NCBI RefSeq assembly: GCF_001427125.1
Contig: NZ_LMGK01000020.1
Span: 299,317-363,316 of the forward strand
Reading direction: 5' to 3'
Origin: Pseudomonas sp. Root562
Lineage (GTDB): Bacteria; Pseudomonadota; Gammaproteobacteria; Pseudomonadales; Pseudomonadaceae
Length of the DNA: 64,000 nucleotides
Both the position numbers and the translations under genes were made by a program. Shown here piece by piece: positions 8,894-18,020 of the stretch (positions within the stretch are counted from its first letter, which is position 1; every line of letters starts with the position of its first letter). The notes below the pieces were generated by a model. That model ran no database searches, was not told the DNA's origin, and was given only the letters and a program-made list of their open reading frames with translations.

Positions 8894-10033
8894 ATGGATC
8901 GCTTGAAAACACTCGTGGTTTGCCTGGGGCTGCTGACCGCAGGCCAGTGTGTCGCACAGGACCCCATCGAATCGGTGGTAAACGCCGCTGTAAATCCGCT
9001 CATGCAAACCCAAGGCATTGCCGGCATGGCCGTGGCCGTCACCGCCAACGGCAAGCAGCACTTCTTCAACTACGGCGTGGCATCGAAGGAAACCGCCAAA
9101 CCGGTCACCGAAAACACCCTGTTCGAGATCGGCTCGGTCAGCAAGACCTACACCGCAACCCTCGCCGGCTACGCCCAGGCTCTCGGCAAGCTGTCGTTTT
9201 CCGACAAGGCCAGTCAGGTGCTTCCCGCCCTGCATGGCAGCGCGCTCGACAACATCAGCATGCTGCAACTGGGCACCTACAGCGCCGGAGGCCTGCCGCT
9301 GCAATTTCCTGCGCAATTCGATTCGGCCGACAAAATGCTCGGCTATTACCAACAGTGGACACCCGCCTACGCCCCCGGTAGCCACCGACTGTATTCCAAC
9401 CCCAGCATCGGCTTGTTCGGCTACCTGGCCGCACACAGCATGGGCCAGCCATTCGACCAACTGATGGAAAACACCCTGCTGCCGAAACTCGGCCTCAAGC
9501 ACACCTTCCTCAAGGTGCCGCAGGAGCAAATGGGGTTGTATGCCCAGGGCTACAACAAGCAAGGCGAGCCTGTGCGCGTCACCCCGGGGGCGCTCGACTC
9601 CGAGGCCTATGGCGTGAAAACCAGTGCGGCGGACCTGCTCCGCTTTGTCGAAGCGAACATGCACCCGGCAACGCTGGAAAGGCCGTTACAGCAAGCCATT
9701 GCCCTGACGCACACCGGTTACTACAGCGTTGGCGACATGACCCAGGGGCTGGGGTGGGAGCTGTATCACTACCCGGTAACGCTGGATCGTTTGCTGGCCG
9801 GGAACTCGACGCCGATGGCCATGCAGGCGCATGAAGCTCAGTGGCTGTCCCCGCCGCAATCGCCGACTCAGGACTTGCTGATCAACAAAACCGGATCGAC
9901 CGGTGGCTTCGGTGCTTATGTTGCGTTCGTGCCAGCGAAAGACATCGGCATCGTCATTCTGGCCAACAAGAACTATCCGATTGCAGAGCGGGTAAAGATT
10001 GCGCATCAGGTGTTGAGCGCTCTGAGTCGCTGA
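8894..10033 (+). CDS. ampC: Class C beta-lactamase
   Basis: A 379-residue serine hydrolase with a Sec signal peptide (about residues 1-21, cleavage near CVAQ-D). All three class C motifs are present in order: SVSK at 81-84 (nucleophile Ser81, Lys84), Y-S-N at 167-169, and K-T-G at 332-334. It hydrolyses cephalosporins in the periplasm. No ampR regulator is adjacent, so inducibility by the classic divergent AmpR is not shown here. It stands alone between two terminator hairpins. Confidence 0.92.
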   Translation: MDRLKTLVVCLGLLTAGQCVAQDPIESVVNAAVNPLMQTQGIAGMAVAVTANGKQHFFNYGVASKETAKPVTENTLFEIGSVSKTYTATLAGYAQALGKLSFSDKASQVLPALHGSALDNISMLQLGTYSAGGLPLQFPAQFDSADKMLGYYQQWTPAYAPGSHRLYSNPSIGLFGYLAAHSMGQPFDQLMENTLLPKLGLKHTFLKVPQEQMGLYAQGYNKQGEPVRVTPGALDSEAYGVKTSAADLLRFVEANMHPATLERPLQQAIALTHTGYYSVGDMTQGLGWELYHYPVTLDRLLAGNSTPMAMQAHEAQWLSPPQSPTQDLLINKTGSTGGFGAYVAFVPAKDIGIVILANKNYPIAERVKIAHQVLSALSR

Positions 10034-10047
10034 TAGAACAAAAAATA

Positions 10048-10113
10048 AAAGATCGCAGCCTTCGCCAGCCCCTAAAACGAATCCTTTAGAGGCTGGCGAA
10101 GGCTGCGATCTTT
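10048..10113. terminator. Strong bidirectional terminator / palindromic repeat
   Basis: A perfect 23-base inverted repeat (10048-10070 and 10091-10113, core GATCGCAGCCTTCGCCAGCC) flanked by A-rich sequence on the left and a T run on the right, so it can terminate both ampC and the convergent DUF4174 gene. The GATCGCAGCCT core is a repetitive intergenic motif often seen in Pseudomonas. Confidence 0.85.
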
Positions 10114-10190
10114 TTGTTGGGGGTTTAAACCTGCGCGGAGAACAATCGCTCTAGCGGCCAGCAAACCTGCGTCGAGCTCTACAAGTCAGC

Positions 10191-10745
10191 TCAATCATCC
10201 GGCTGTTCTGGCGGTTTGGTCGGTTTCGCCGGTTTGGCGTTTTTCGCGGCTTTGGCGCCTTTGGCTGCGGGTTCGGTTTCAGCGACTGGGGTGGCCACTG
10301 TCGGCGGCGGGGTTTCTTTCTCGGCTGCCGGCAATTGGTCAACGGCGGCGAAAATCTCTTCGAGCTTGACCGTGTCCGCTTGTTCGAATTTCTTCTCGCC
10401 GTCCTTGCCGACCAGAATCACCTTGGTCTTGGCGCCGGCCCCCAGCTTCAGCGAGCGGATCAACGCTGCCGTGTCCTGAGGCCCCAGATCTTTGCCTTCG
10501 CGCTGGCCCATCAGGTTGAGCACGGTGTACAGCACCATGTTGCGATCGGTGAATCCCTTGCGATTGGCCGGCTCGTCCAGCGACTTTTTCAGGCTGACCC
10601 ATGTCGGATCAACCGTGCTCGGAGCGATGACGATCAGTGGCCTTGCCCTGCCCTTGTCCATGTCCAGCGGTGAGTCGCCATCGGCGGCGAACAGGGGGCT
10701 GGCGATCGCCAGCAGGGTAGCCAGGGTCAGTGACCTGATGAGCAT
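10191..10745 (-). CDS. Exported DUF4174-domain protein with Lys/Pro/Ala-rich tail
   Basis: A 184-residue protein with a Sec signal peptide (MLIRSLTLATLLAIASPLFA) and a DUF4174 domain (about residues 30-125: RPLIVIAPS ... KVILVGKDGEKKF), a thioredoxin-like fold family of unknown function. The last 45 residues are a low-complexity tail of lysine, proline and alanine. An AGGAG lies directly against an upstream ATG but at ideal 6-base spacing from this one, which fixes the start. Predicted periplasmic. Confidence 0.82.
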   Translation of the reverse strand: MLIRSLTLATLLAIASPLFAADGDSPLDMDKGRARPLIVIAPSTVDPTWVSLKKSLDEPANRKGFTDRNMVLYTVLNLMGQREGKDLGPQDTAALIRSLKLGAGAKTKVILVGKDGEKKFEQADTVKLEEIFAAVDQLPAAEKETPPPTVATPVAETEPAAKGAKAAKNAKPAKPTKPPEQPDD

Positions 10746-10987
10746 GCGCATCTCCTTTTGATATCCACGCTCTAATGATTGCGCATCGCGGCGTTCGTTC
10801 CGGGTGACGCTCCGCAAATGTATTTCGCCTTGCCCAAAGCTTAGGTCAGGGCAGTCATTGCGCAACAGGCTGGGGTCAAAGCAGCACATCCCCGTGCTGA
10901 TTTTCTCCCGTGGCGGTAGCGCCGTCATTCCTCTCTGCTTGTTTAAACGCGCGGGAATCGCAGCAAAGCATGCTTACTCTCCACTCG

Positions 10988-11022
10988 ATCGCATATTGTA
11001 TTTTGTCGATTCAATATGCGAT
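10988..11022. promoter_or_regulatory. Inverted repeat, candidate operator upstream of the amidohydrolase
   Basis: Perfect 11-base arms ATCGCATATTG and CAATATGCGAT separated by 13 bases, placed 170 bases before the amidohydrolase start. The local sequence is AT-rich compared with its surroundings. The symmetry and spacing suit a dimeric regulator; no regulator gene lies next to it. There is no T-run, so a terminator is unlikely. Confidence 0.4.
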
Positions 11023-11192
11023 TCTTCAGATAACAGAAGACTATTCAGTGAAGAATCAATCGTGACCTGATTGCTTTTTAACGCGCGAATACCTGTTTCA
11101 TGAGCATTTTCCAGATGATTTGGAGGCTTCATCTCATTGACAGGTTTCATCACGCGACTTTGGTATTCAACGTACTGATAACAAGGAAAAAA

Positions 11193-12146
11193 ATGAACAG
11201 TATGGAAATGAGTCGTCGCCGCTTTGTGAAAACCATGACGACACTTGCGGGTGCGGGTCTTGCAGGCACATTAACCTCATTTGCAAATGGTGAGGCGCAT
11301 TATCCTTTTAGCGCGGGATCAAAATCACCGACGCTCAAGGTGCCTCCATTGGCATGCGACTGCCACCACCATATCTATGACAGAGCCTATCCCTACGTCG
11401 ACAATCGAAACCTGCCAACAGCCAGTGTGGCGGATTATCTTAAACTGCGCTCACGACTACGGTTGACTCGCAGCGTCGCAATTCAGCCCTCTTCTTACGG
11501 TACGGATAACAGCTGCCTGGTGGCTGCTCTTTCCCTCCTGGGGCACACCTCGCGAGGCATTGCTGTCGTAGATGACAGGGTTGAGCTGGCGGAACTGAAA
11601 AGGTTGGACGCCGCCGGGGTACGTGGTTTGCGATTCAATTTGGGGGTGGCTAGCGTGACCACGCCCGAGATGATCAAACCATTGGCAAACCGGATTGCGG
11701 ATCTAGGGTGGCATGTGGAGATTCACATGCGTGCTGATGAACTGCTGGGCATGAAAGATATCTTGGCCGACCTGCCCGTTCAGGTTGTCTTTGACCATTT
11801 TGGTCGAATCCCACATCCAGCCGGCATCGATCATCCCGCTTACAAACTCATTGCAGACTTGGTGAGCCGAGACCGTGCCTGGGTCAAGATTTCCGGTGCG
11901 TATCAGGATTCAGTCCTGGGTGGGCCAGCCTATGAGGACGTCAAATCTCTCGCTCAAACCATGATCGAGCTCGCTCCACATCGGGTGATTTGGGGAACCG
12001 ACTGGCCACACCCCAGCCTGCAAACAAAACAACAGCCTATGCCTGATGACGCCGGCATGATGGACCTGCTCAGCGTCTGGACTCGGACTAAGGATGATGT
12101 GGACAAAATCCTGGTTGAGAACCCGGCACGCCTGTACGGATTCTGA
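11193..12146 (+). CDS. Tat-exported amidohydrolase (2-pyrone-4,6-dicarboxylate lactonase-like)
   Basis: A 317-residue amidohydrolase-2 family TIM barrel. It opens with a twin-arginine signal (MSRRRFVKTMTTLAGAGLAGTL). The metal/active-site motifs are CDCHHHIYD (about residues 52-60), EIHMRADEL, VFDHFGRIPHP and WGTDWPHP near the C-terminus, as in PDC lactonase and related lactone hydrolases. An AAGGA site 5-6 bases upstream supports this ATG over an earlier in-frame one. It precedes a secreted beta-propeller lactonase, so periplasmic lactone hydrolysis is the best guess. Substrate is unknown. Confidence 0.82.
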   Translation: MNSMEMSRRRFVKTMTTLAGAGLAGTLTSFANGEAHYPFSAGSKSPTLKVPPLACDCHHHIYDRAYPYVDNRNLPTASVADYLKLRSRLRLTRSVAIQPSSYGTDNSCLVAALSLLGHTSRGIAVVDDRVELAELKRLDAAGVRGLRFNLGVASVTTPEMIKPLANRIADLGWHVEIHMRADELLGMKDILADLPVQVVFDHFGRIPHPAGIDHPAYKLIADLVSRDRAWVKISGAYQDSVLGGPAYEDVKSLAQTMIELAPHRVIWGTDWPHPSLQTKQQPMPDDAGMMDLLSVWTRTKDDVDKILVENPARLYGF

Positions 12147-12274
12147 GTGCCATGGCATATCGCGGCTCATTGGGCCTAAGCGCCCCATCACTATCAGATC
12201 GTTGGGTTAGCCGCTTTCTTTGCTAACGGCGTTCCTCCCTCCCCGTAACCACACCACAAATCGCAGAAGTCACT

Positions 12275-13522
12275 ATGAAGAAGACGTTTCGCGCTCTGTT
12301 CCTTGCCGCTGTCATCCCTGCCATAGCCTTTGCAGAGATATCACCCACCTCGCAACAAGACGATGCAAAATTGCTGTATGCCAGCTTGGGAGAAAAGTTA
12401 CTGGGTTACAGCATCGACCCTGATAACGCATCGCTAACTTTTTTGAGTGAAACCGTTGCTCCGGCCAATGTGCAGTTCGCCGTCAAAAACAATGCCGGCA
12501 ATATTCTGTACGTTGTCTCTAGCAATGCTGGAAATGGCACCCTTGGTGCCAAGGGTGATACTCATGTGTTGAGCAGCTACAGGATCGACGTCAAGACAGG
12601 AGCGCTCAGACAGTTAGGTGCTGCAATCGCGTTACCAGAGCGCCCGATCAATCTGGGACTGGATCATCAAAATCGCTTTGTCGTGGTGGCATACAACCAG
12701 TCAGCCACACTGAGTGTTCACACGCTCAAGGAAGATGGAAGCGTCAGCTCCGCCGTTGCACAGAATCAAGTACCCGAGGCCGGCATATTTACTCACCAGG
12801 TGACATTCACGCCTGGCGACAAGTCTGTGGTTGCGCTGGCTCGTGGTAATGACGCGGTAGCCAACGTCCCGGACCAACCGGGCAGCATCAACACCTTTAC
12901 TATTGATGACCAGGGCCATCTGTCAAAACTTGTGACCTCTTCCATCGACCCGGGTGTTGGCCCTCGTCATCTTGCGTATCACCCAACCCAGCCTTGGGTT
13001 TATGTGTCCATGGAGCGCGGCAGCAAGCTATACATGTATCCGTTGGAAAGCAACGGTACCCTGGCAACAAAACCTTTGTTCCGTAAAGACACCCTTCAAT
13101 ACAAGGCCAACCTCGACACTCCACGTCAACGAGGTGGAGTCATCCAAGTCAACCCCAACGGCAAATACTTGTACGTGACCAACCGGGCAGATGCCACGGT
13201 TGAACAGGACGGCAAACAGGTCAGCGCCGGGGGGGAGAACAACGTGGCAGTATTCAAGATCGATGGCCAGACAGGCGAACCACAACTGATCCAGATCATC
13301 GACGCCCAAGGCATTGAAGGACGAACGATGAAGGTTGATCCATCAGGCAAACTGCTGGTGGTGGCGAATCAGAAAACCTTATGGGTCAAGGATGGCGACT
13401 CATTGAAAAAAATCCGTTCCAACCTGGCCATTTTCAGGATCAAGCAGGACGGCAAGCTTGAATTCGTCCGCAAATATGAAATGGACGACGAGAAAAAAGC
13501 ACTGCTCTGGATGGATATCTAA
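12275..13522 (+). CDS. Secreted beta-propeller lactonase family protein
   Basis: A 415-residue protein of the lactonase (6-phosphogluconolactonase-like, PF10282) family with a clear Sec signal peptide (MKKTFRALFLAAVIPAIAFA). Seven-bladed propeller features repeat along the length, for example LSSYRIDVKTGALRQLG, GPRHLAYHPTQPWVYVSME and VIQVNPNGKYLYVTNR. It is probably periplasmic, which excludes a cytosolic 6-phosphogluconolactonase role and suggests hydrolysis of an aldonolactone produced outside the inner membrane. It lies 128 bases after the amidohydrolase and converges on the dehydrogenase operon. Confidence 0.85.
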   Translation: MKKTFRALFLAAVIPAIAFAEISPTSQQDDAKLLYASLGEKLLGYSIDPDNASLTFLSETVAPANVQFAVKNNAGNILYVVSSNAGNGTLGAKGDTHVLSSYRIDVKTGALRQLGAAIALPERPINLGLDHQNRFVVVAYNQSATLSVHTLKEDGSVSSAVAQNQVPEAGIFTHQVTFTPGDKSVVALARGNDAVANVPDQPGSINTFTIDDQGHLSKLVTSSIDPGVGPRHLAYHPTQPWVYVSMERGSKLYMYPLESNGTLATKPLFRKDTLQYKANLDTPRQRGGVIQVNPNGKYLYVTNRADATVEQDGKQVSAGGENNVAVFKIDGQTGEPQLIQIIDAQGIEGRTMKVDPSGKLLVVANQKTLWVKDGDSLKKIRSNLAIFRIKQDGKLEFVRKYEMDDEKKALLWMDI

Positions 13523-13527
13523 ACAAC

Positions 13528-13570
13528 CGATCAAGGCTGAGCGCGGCACATTTCCGCTCAGCCTTGATCG
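13528..13570. terminator. Bidirectional hairpin between lactonase and cytochrome gene
   Basis: A perfect 16-base inverted repeat (arms CGATCAAGGCTGAGCG and CGCTCAGCCTTGATCG, 11-base loop) in the gap between two convergent genes. T-runs are weak on both sides, but the position and stem quality argue for a shared terminator. Confidence 0.75.
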
Positions 13571-13579
13571 ATTGCTGCG

Positions 13580-14803
13580 CTAGGGTTGCGAAGCCAAATC
13601 AGCCCGTTGAGCTTTGACAGTCCCCGCAGAAACCTCCCCTGCAGCATTACCCCAACTGTTTCTCAGATAAGATGCCAATGCCGCGACCTGGGTGTTATCC
13701 AGCCGCCAGCCGAAGGACGGCATGGACGGACCTGTCGGAGCTGCATCAGTGGCAACAGCCTGAGCCCCCTGCAAGATCACGCGAATCACAGTGGTCGGAT
13801 CTTCAGCCAATACCGATCCCGAGTTCTTGAGCGATGGGAAAAGTTTTGCGACACCCTCACCATTACTCATGTGACACGCCGAACAGTTATCGGCGTAAAG
13901 CGCCTTGCCAGCGACCATGCGTGGGTCTTTGGCGTCCAGTTTTGGCGGTTGTTGCAGATCTGCTTTTTGATCTTTAAGGTAATTCGCGATCGCCAGCAGG
14001 TCTGTGTCGTCCATAAACTGCGTGGAGTTGGTGACCACTTCCGCCATCGGCCCGGACGCTGCCGCATAACGGTTACGGCCGGTCTTCAAGTATTCGACGA
14101 TCTCTTCTTCGCTCCACAAACCGATACCACGATAGTCATCGCCCGTGATCGTAGGCGCTACCCAGCCCTGCAGCGTATAGCCTTTCAAGTGTCCATCCGA
14201 CGTGTCGCCTCCGAGAAAATTCTTGGAGTTGTGGCAAGTACCGCAATGCGCCAGGCCTTCGGCAAGATAAGCGCCACGGTTCCACTTCTCGGACTTGGCC
14301 GGATCAGGTTGAAACTCTCCCGGCTTGAAGAACATCATGTTCCAGCCTATCAGGCTCATTCTGATATTGAACGGGAACGGTAACTGATTGGCGACGACCT
14401 TATTGTGAACAGGCGGCAATGTAGCCAGATACGCCCGGATCGCCAACAGATCTTCACGCTTTACTTTGGTGTAGGCCGTATATGGAAACGCGCCGTATAG
14501 GTACTCGCCTTCATGACCTACACCTTGCTGAAGCGCGCTTACAAATTGATCATCAGTCCAGCCACCAATGCCGGTCTCCCGATCAGGCGTCAGGTTAGGT
14601 GCGACCAACTTGCCGAATGGCGTCTCAATAGCTCGTCCCCCCGCCATAGCCGGGCCATTCTCCACCGTATGGCATGCAGCACAGTCACCGACGGTAGTCA
14701 GATAGCGCCCTTTTTCGATATCTGGAAAGAATGCATTTGCTGCCTCTGCCAGCGGGGAAAGCATCAACACCCCAAAGATTGCCGTTACTGCTGCTTTATT
14801 CAT
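13580..14803 (-). CDS. Triheme cytochrome c subunit of a membrane dehydrogenase
   Basis: A 407-residue exported cytochrome with a signal peptide (residues 1-21) and three c-heme motifs: CAACH near residue 41, CGTCH near 188 and CSACH near 307. This three-domain layout is that of the gluconate/2-ketogluconate/alcohol dehydrogenase cytochrome subunit, which passes electrons from the flavoprotein to ubiquinone. Its start overlaps the GMC stop by four bases (ATGA), so translation is probably coupled. The C-terminus lacks an obvious membrane anchor, so attachment through the complex is assumed. Confidence 0.9.
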   Translation of the reverse strand: MNKAAVTAIFGVLMLSPLAEAANAFFPDIEKGRYLTTVGDCAACHTVENGPAMAGGRAIETPFGKLVAPNLTPDRETGIGGWTDDQFVSALQQGVGHEGEYLYGAFPYTAYTKVKREDLLAIRAYLATLPPVHNKVVANQLPFPFNIRMSLIGWNMMFFKPGEFQPDPAKSEKWNRGAYLAEGLAHCGTCHNSKNFLGGDTSDGHLKGYTLQGWVAPTITGDDYRGIGLWSEEEIVEYLKTGRNRYAAASGPMAEVVTNSTQFMDDTDLLAIANYLKDQKADLQQPPKLDAKDPRMVAGKALYADNCSACHMSNGEGVAKLFPSLKNSGSVLAEDPTTVIRVILQGAQAVATDAAPTGPSMPSFGWRLDNTQVAALASYLRNSWGNAAGEVSAGTVKAQRADLASQP

Positions 14804-16566
14804 GCTTGCACCAGTGGGCCAGGGTTTTTCAGATACTGGGTGCGAATGGCATTCGCCGCCCAGTAAGCCAAAGCCCCCACCGTGGCGGTCGGGTTGTAGC
14901 CGGCATTCTGCGGAAACGCTGAACCACCGATAACAAACAGGTTAGGTACGTCCCAGCATTGGAGGTATTTGTTCACCACACTGTCGCGCGGGTTATTACC
15001 CATGATTGCGCCGCCCGTGTTGTGTGTGCTCTGGAAAGGCACAATGTTGTATGGTCCCTTCGGCGCCTTGGCGACGATCTGTTTCGGGCCCATGGCGCGT
15101 GCCACTTCAGCAGCCTTGTCGGTCACGAAGGCTGACATTTTCAAGTCGTTCTCCGGGAAGTCGAACGTCAGCTGCATCATGTTGCGGCCATGCCGATCCT
15201 TGTAGGTCGGATCAACCCCCAGGTAGTTGGCACGCGTGGGATACGAACTGCCTTGGGTGCGAACAACTGTCGTACTGAGGTAGTTGTCCTTAGTCGCCTG
15301 CTTCCACTTTTTGCCCCAACGAGGCGTGCCCGGAGGCGTCATGCGATTGCTGATTGGCCAGCCACTGGTGACGTTCGACATGATGCACGCGCCGCCAAAG
15401 AAGCCGAGGCCTGAGTGGTCAAAGTTGTCGCCGTTGAATTCGTCGCACGCCTGGCCTACACCGCCGCCTGCAATGAAGGGGTTGAAGTTTTTGTTATCGA
15501 AAAACAACTGAACGCTGGAGTTGGTCTGATACGCATAGTGCTTTCCGATCAGGCCTTTCTCGGTAACCGGGTCGTAGGCTTGGCCAATCCCGGAAGCGAA
15601 CAGCAAACGTACATTAGGCACCGAGAAGGCGGTCAAGATAACCAGATCGGCCGGCTGCTCGTACTGCTGCCCTGTGGAGTCGACGTAGATCACGCCAGTA
15701 GCGCGAGTGCCTGACGCATCCATCTGGACCCGCAAGACCTCGGACTGCACTTGAGCGGTAAAATTGGGTTTACGCATCAATGCCGGGATGATGTTGGTTT
15801 GCGGTGTCGCCTTGGAGTAATTCGCACAACCGCAGCGCGAACAGTAACCGCAATAAGTGCAGGGGCCCATGGTTACGCCATAAGGGTTGGTGTAAACCGC
15901 AGATGCGTTGCCGCTTGGCGTCGGAAATGGGCGCATGCCCAGGTTTTTTGCTGCTTCTGCAAACAAAGTCGGCGCGTACGTCATTGGCATCGGTGGCAGT
16001 GGAAACTCACTGGAGCGGTTGCCTTCAAAAGGATTGCCACCTTCCTGGTACGCGCCATTCAACATGCCGGCTTTGCCGCCAATGCCTGCCATTTTTTCGA
16101 ACTTATCGTAGTAAGGCTCAAGTTCGTTGTACGTCACGCCCCAATCACGGATGAGCAGGTCTTTAGGTATCGCACGAGCGCCATAACGTTCCGTCAGATG
16201 GCTGCGCAATTGAAAGTCCGTGGGGTTATAGCGCCAGGTCAAACCACTCCAATGTGCGCCCGATCCTCCGACACCGGTTCCGAGCAAAAACGAACCGTAC
16301 TCACGAATTGGCAGCGCCGTCTGATGCGCTGCATTTCGAAACGTATAGGTGTCTTCGGCCGCCGTAATCATCAACTCCTGCTGAATCACATAACGCAGTT
16401 CGTCCTGAACATACCCCACATTGAAGTCGGTCGCGGTGTCTCGCCAAGGTCCACGTTCAAACGCAATGACGTCCAGTCCCGCTTCCGCCATTTCGATCGC
16501 CATGATGGAGCCGCACCAGCCCAGCCCAACGATAGCGACGTCTTTTTTTGGTAGTTTCTTGATCAT
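14800..16566 (-). CDS. GMC-family flavoprotein subunit of a gluconate 2-dehydrogenase-type complex
   Basis: A 588-residue FAD oxidoreductase. The dinucleotide motif is GLGWCG (residues 14-19). GGSGAHWSGL near 100-109 is the second flavin motif. The catalytic His and Asn are in STHNTGG and GYNPTATVGA near the C-terminus. A cysteine cluster at 236, 239, 242, 245 and 247 matches the extra Fe-S site seen in FAD-dependent sugar dehydrogenases. There is no signal peptide, so export probably relies on the Tat signal of the small subunit. Substrate could be gluconate, 2-ketogluconate, another aldonate or a polyol. Confidence 0.9.
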   Translation of the reverse strand: MIKKLPKKDVAIVGLGWCGSIMAIEMAEAGLDVIAFERGPWRDTATDFNVGYVQDELRYVIQQELMITAAEDTYTFRNAAHQTALPIREYGSFLLGTGVGGSGAHWSGLTWRYNPTDFQLRSHLTERYGARAIPKDLLIRDWGVTYNELEPYYDKFEKMAGIGGKAGMLNGAYQEGGNPFEGNRSSEFPLPPMPMTYAPTLFAEAAKNLGMRPFPTPSGNASAVYTNPYGVTMGPCTYCGYCSRCGCANYSKATPQTNIIPALMRKPNFTAQVQSEVLRVQMDASGTRATGVIYVDSTGQQYEQPADLVILTAFSVPNVRLLFASGIGQAYDPVTEKGLIGKHYAYQTNSSVQLFFDNKNFNPFIAGGGVGQACDEFNGDNFDHSGLGFFGGACIMSNVTSGWPISNRMTPPGTPRWGKKWKQATKDNYLSTTVVRTQGSSYPTRANYLGVDPTYKDRHGRNMMQLTFDFPENDLKMSAFVTDKAAEVARAMGPKQIVAKAPKGPYNIVPFQSTHNTGGAIMGNNPRDSVVNKYLQCWDVPNLFVIGGSAFPQNAGYNPTATVGALAYWAANAIRTQYLKNPGPLVQA

Positions 16567-16568
16567 GA

Positions 16569-17321
16569 TCAGGCTTTAACCTTCCAGTCAGGACGACCGG
16601 AGATGCTTACAGGCGGATGGGGATAGGTTTCGTTGTGGCGATCGATCCAATCCAGATAGTCATAACGCGCGCCGGGATAGCCGAGCATCGTCCAGCTCAC
16701 CATGTCACGGTTTCCGCCGTAGATCGGGTCAGCAAAAAAGCCTTCCATCGTTCTGGAAAGCAGCACCTCAAAAAAAGCCTTTCCATCGACTTCATTCGGC
16801 AATTCGATGTGCCCATCCTCCAGCCCGTGCAGAACCGACTCACGTTCATCGATTGAAAGTTCGGCAAAACGTCTCCCGCCAAACGCTGATGCACAGTGCC
16901 ATTCCAGCGCAGCCAACCCGATGCGCATTTGTTCAGCCGGTGTCTTGTCTGACTGAGTACCTTGCGTCGGCAATCCTTTTGCAAACGGTCCTTGCAGATA
17001 GAGGCGTGCCCCCTGCCCTTGGGGGCCGGACATTTGCCTGTCGATGTAAACCGCGCAGCCGGCATCTTTTCCGCTTGGACTCAAGTGATCGGCCGGGATC
17101 AAAGTCTCGACAAGTGCTTCGACTTGAACCCGTTCGTTCTCGGAAAAAAACGTCCAGTTTTGAGGATCGATATTTTTAGGAGGGGCCGCCGCATCGGGAG
17201 CCCAAGGCAGTGGACGCCCACCAAGGATCGTTGCCGCACTGGCAAACGAGGAACTGACCGCGATCAGCGCACCGGCGCCTAACAGCTGCCTGCGGCTGAT
17301 CTGAAAGCGATCGTCAGACAT
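16569..17321 (-). CDS. Gluconate 2-dehydrogenase subunit 3 family protein (Tat signal)
   Basis: A 250-residue small subunit with an N-terminal twin-arginine signal (SRRQLLGAGALIAVSSSFASA). The rest matches the subunit-3 family (EALVETLIPAD, then DRQMSGPQGQ). In these complexes the small subunit carries the flavoprotein through the Tat system. The start follows a GAGG site and removes 15 unlikely upstream residues. The GMC gene begins two bases after its stop, making a tight three-gene operon. Confidence 0.88.
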   Translation of the reverse strand: MSDDRFQISRRQLLGAGALIAVSSSFASAATILGGRPLPWAPDAAAPPKNIDPQNWTFFSENERVQVEALVETLIPADHLSPSGKDAGCAVYIDRQMSGPQGQGARLYLQGPFAKGLPTQGTQSDKTPAEQMRIGLAALEWHCASAFGGRRFAELSIDERESVLHGLEDGHIELPNEVDGKAFFEVLLSRTMEGFFADPIYGGNRDMVSWTMLGYPGARYDYLDWIDRHNETYPHPPVSISGRPDWKVKA

Positions 17322-17360
17322 AGGTACCTCACAAACTTGAAAACATGAGGCGCCATAATA

Positions 17361-17376
17361 TTGCACTTCAATGCAA
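17361..17376. promoter_or_regulatory. Small palindrome in the dehydrogenase promoter
   Basis: TTGCA and TGCAA arms with a 6-base spacer, 40 bases upstream of the small-subunit start. It is a possible operator in the 140-base region before the dehydrogenase operon. A GTACAAT string follows at 17381. Evidence is symmetry and position only. Confidence 0.3.
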
Positions 17377-17461
17377 CGACGTACAATTTTGTAACATTAA
17401 AATTCATTCATACGATTGATTTTTTATGGTGCTTACCTGCGAGGATCTGGTGATTTTGGTT

Positions 17462-17914
17462 TTACAGAGGCAGAGGTCGATCCTGCACGACCCGCTTCAT
17501 AACGAGCGTCGACGTCAGCCTCTGCACATTCGGCAACGTCGAAAGACTCTCATCGTAGAGCCGCTGAAAGGCTGGCAAATCTTGGGTAATGACGTGAAGC
17601 AGGTAATCCGGTTCACCAAACAGCCGTTGAGCATCGACTATCTGGGGAATTCCGAGGAGCGCTGTTTCGAAAGCCTCAACTGCCTGTCTGTCACCTTCGC
17701 GAAGGGTAGCAAACACCATGGCGGAAAAGTTGAGGCCCAAGGCGCCAGGATCCAGTTGCGCTCTGTAACCGAGCAGTACTCCCGACTCCTCCAGCGCTCG
17801 AACTCGACGATGGCAAGGTGAAAGGCTCAATCCGACACGCTCGGCGAGTTCAGTCACTGAAAGACGGCCGTCCTTTTGCAATTCAGAAAGAATCTTTCGA
17901 TCAATTCGGTCCAT
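17462..17914 (-). CDS. Lrp/AsnC family transcriptional regulator
   Basis: A 150-residue Lrp-type regulator: N-terminal HTH (MDRIDRKILSELQKDGRLSVTELAERVGLSLSPCHRRVRAL) then the RAM/ASNC ligand domain (GEPDYLLHVITQDLPAF carries the effector-binding G-x-x-D-Y). It is divergent from the LysE-type exporter, with about 140 bases between the starts, the classic arrangement for an amino-acid-sensing Lrp that activates an amino-acid exporter. Confidence 0.9.
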   Translation of the reverse strand: MDRIDRKILSELQKDGRLSVTELAERVGLSLSPCHRRVRALEESGVLLGYRAQLDPGALGLNFSAMVFATLREGDRQAVEAFETALLGIPQIVDAQRLFGEPDYLLHVITQDLPAFQRLYDESLSTLPNVQRLTSTLVMKRVVQDRPLPL

Positions 17915-18020
17915 TTGGAAGAATCTCCCTCATTCACGCGATATACCGAACATCTTTGAAAGTAAATTCTAACAACATTTCACTATTCTTCCTCGCATCC
18001 AATTCTTCCGGAGCAGGACG

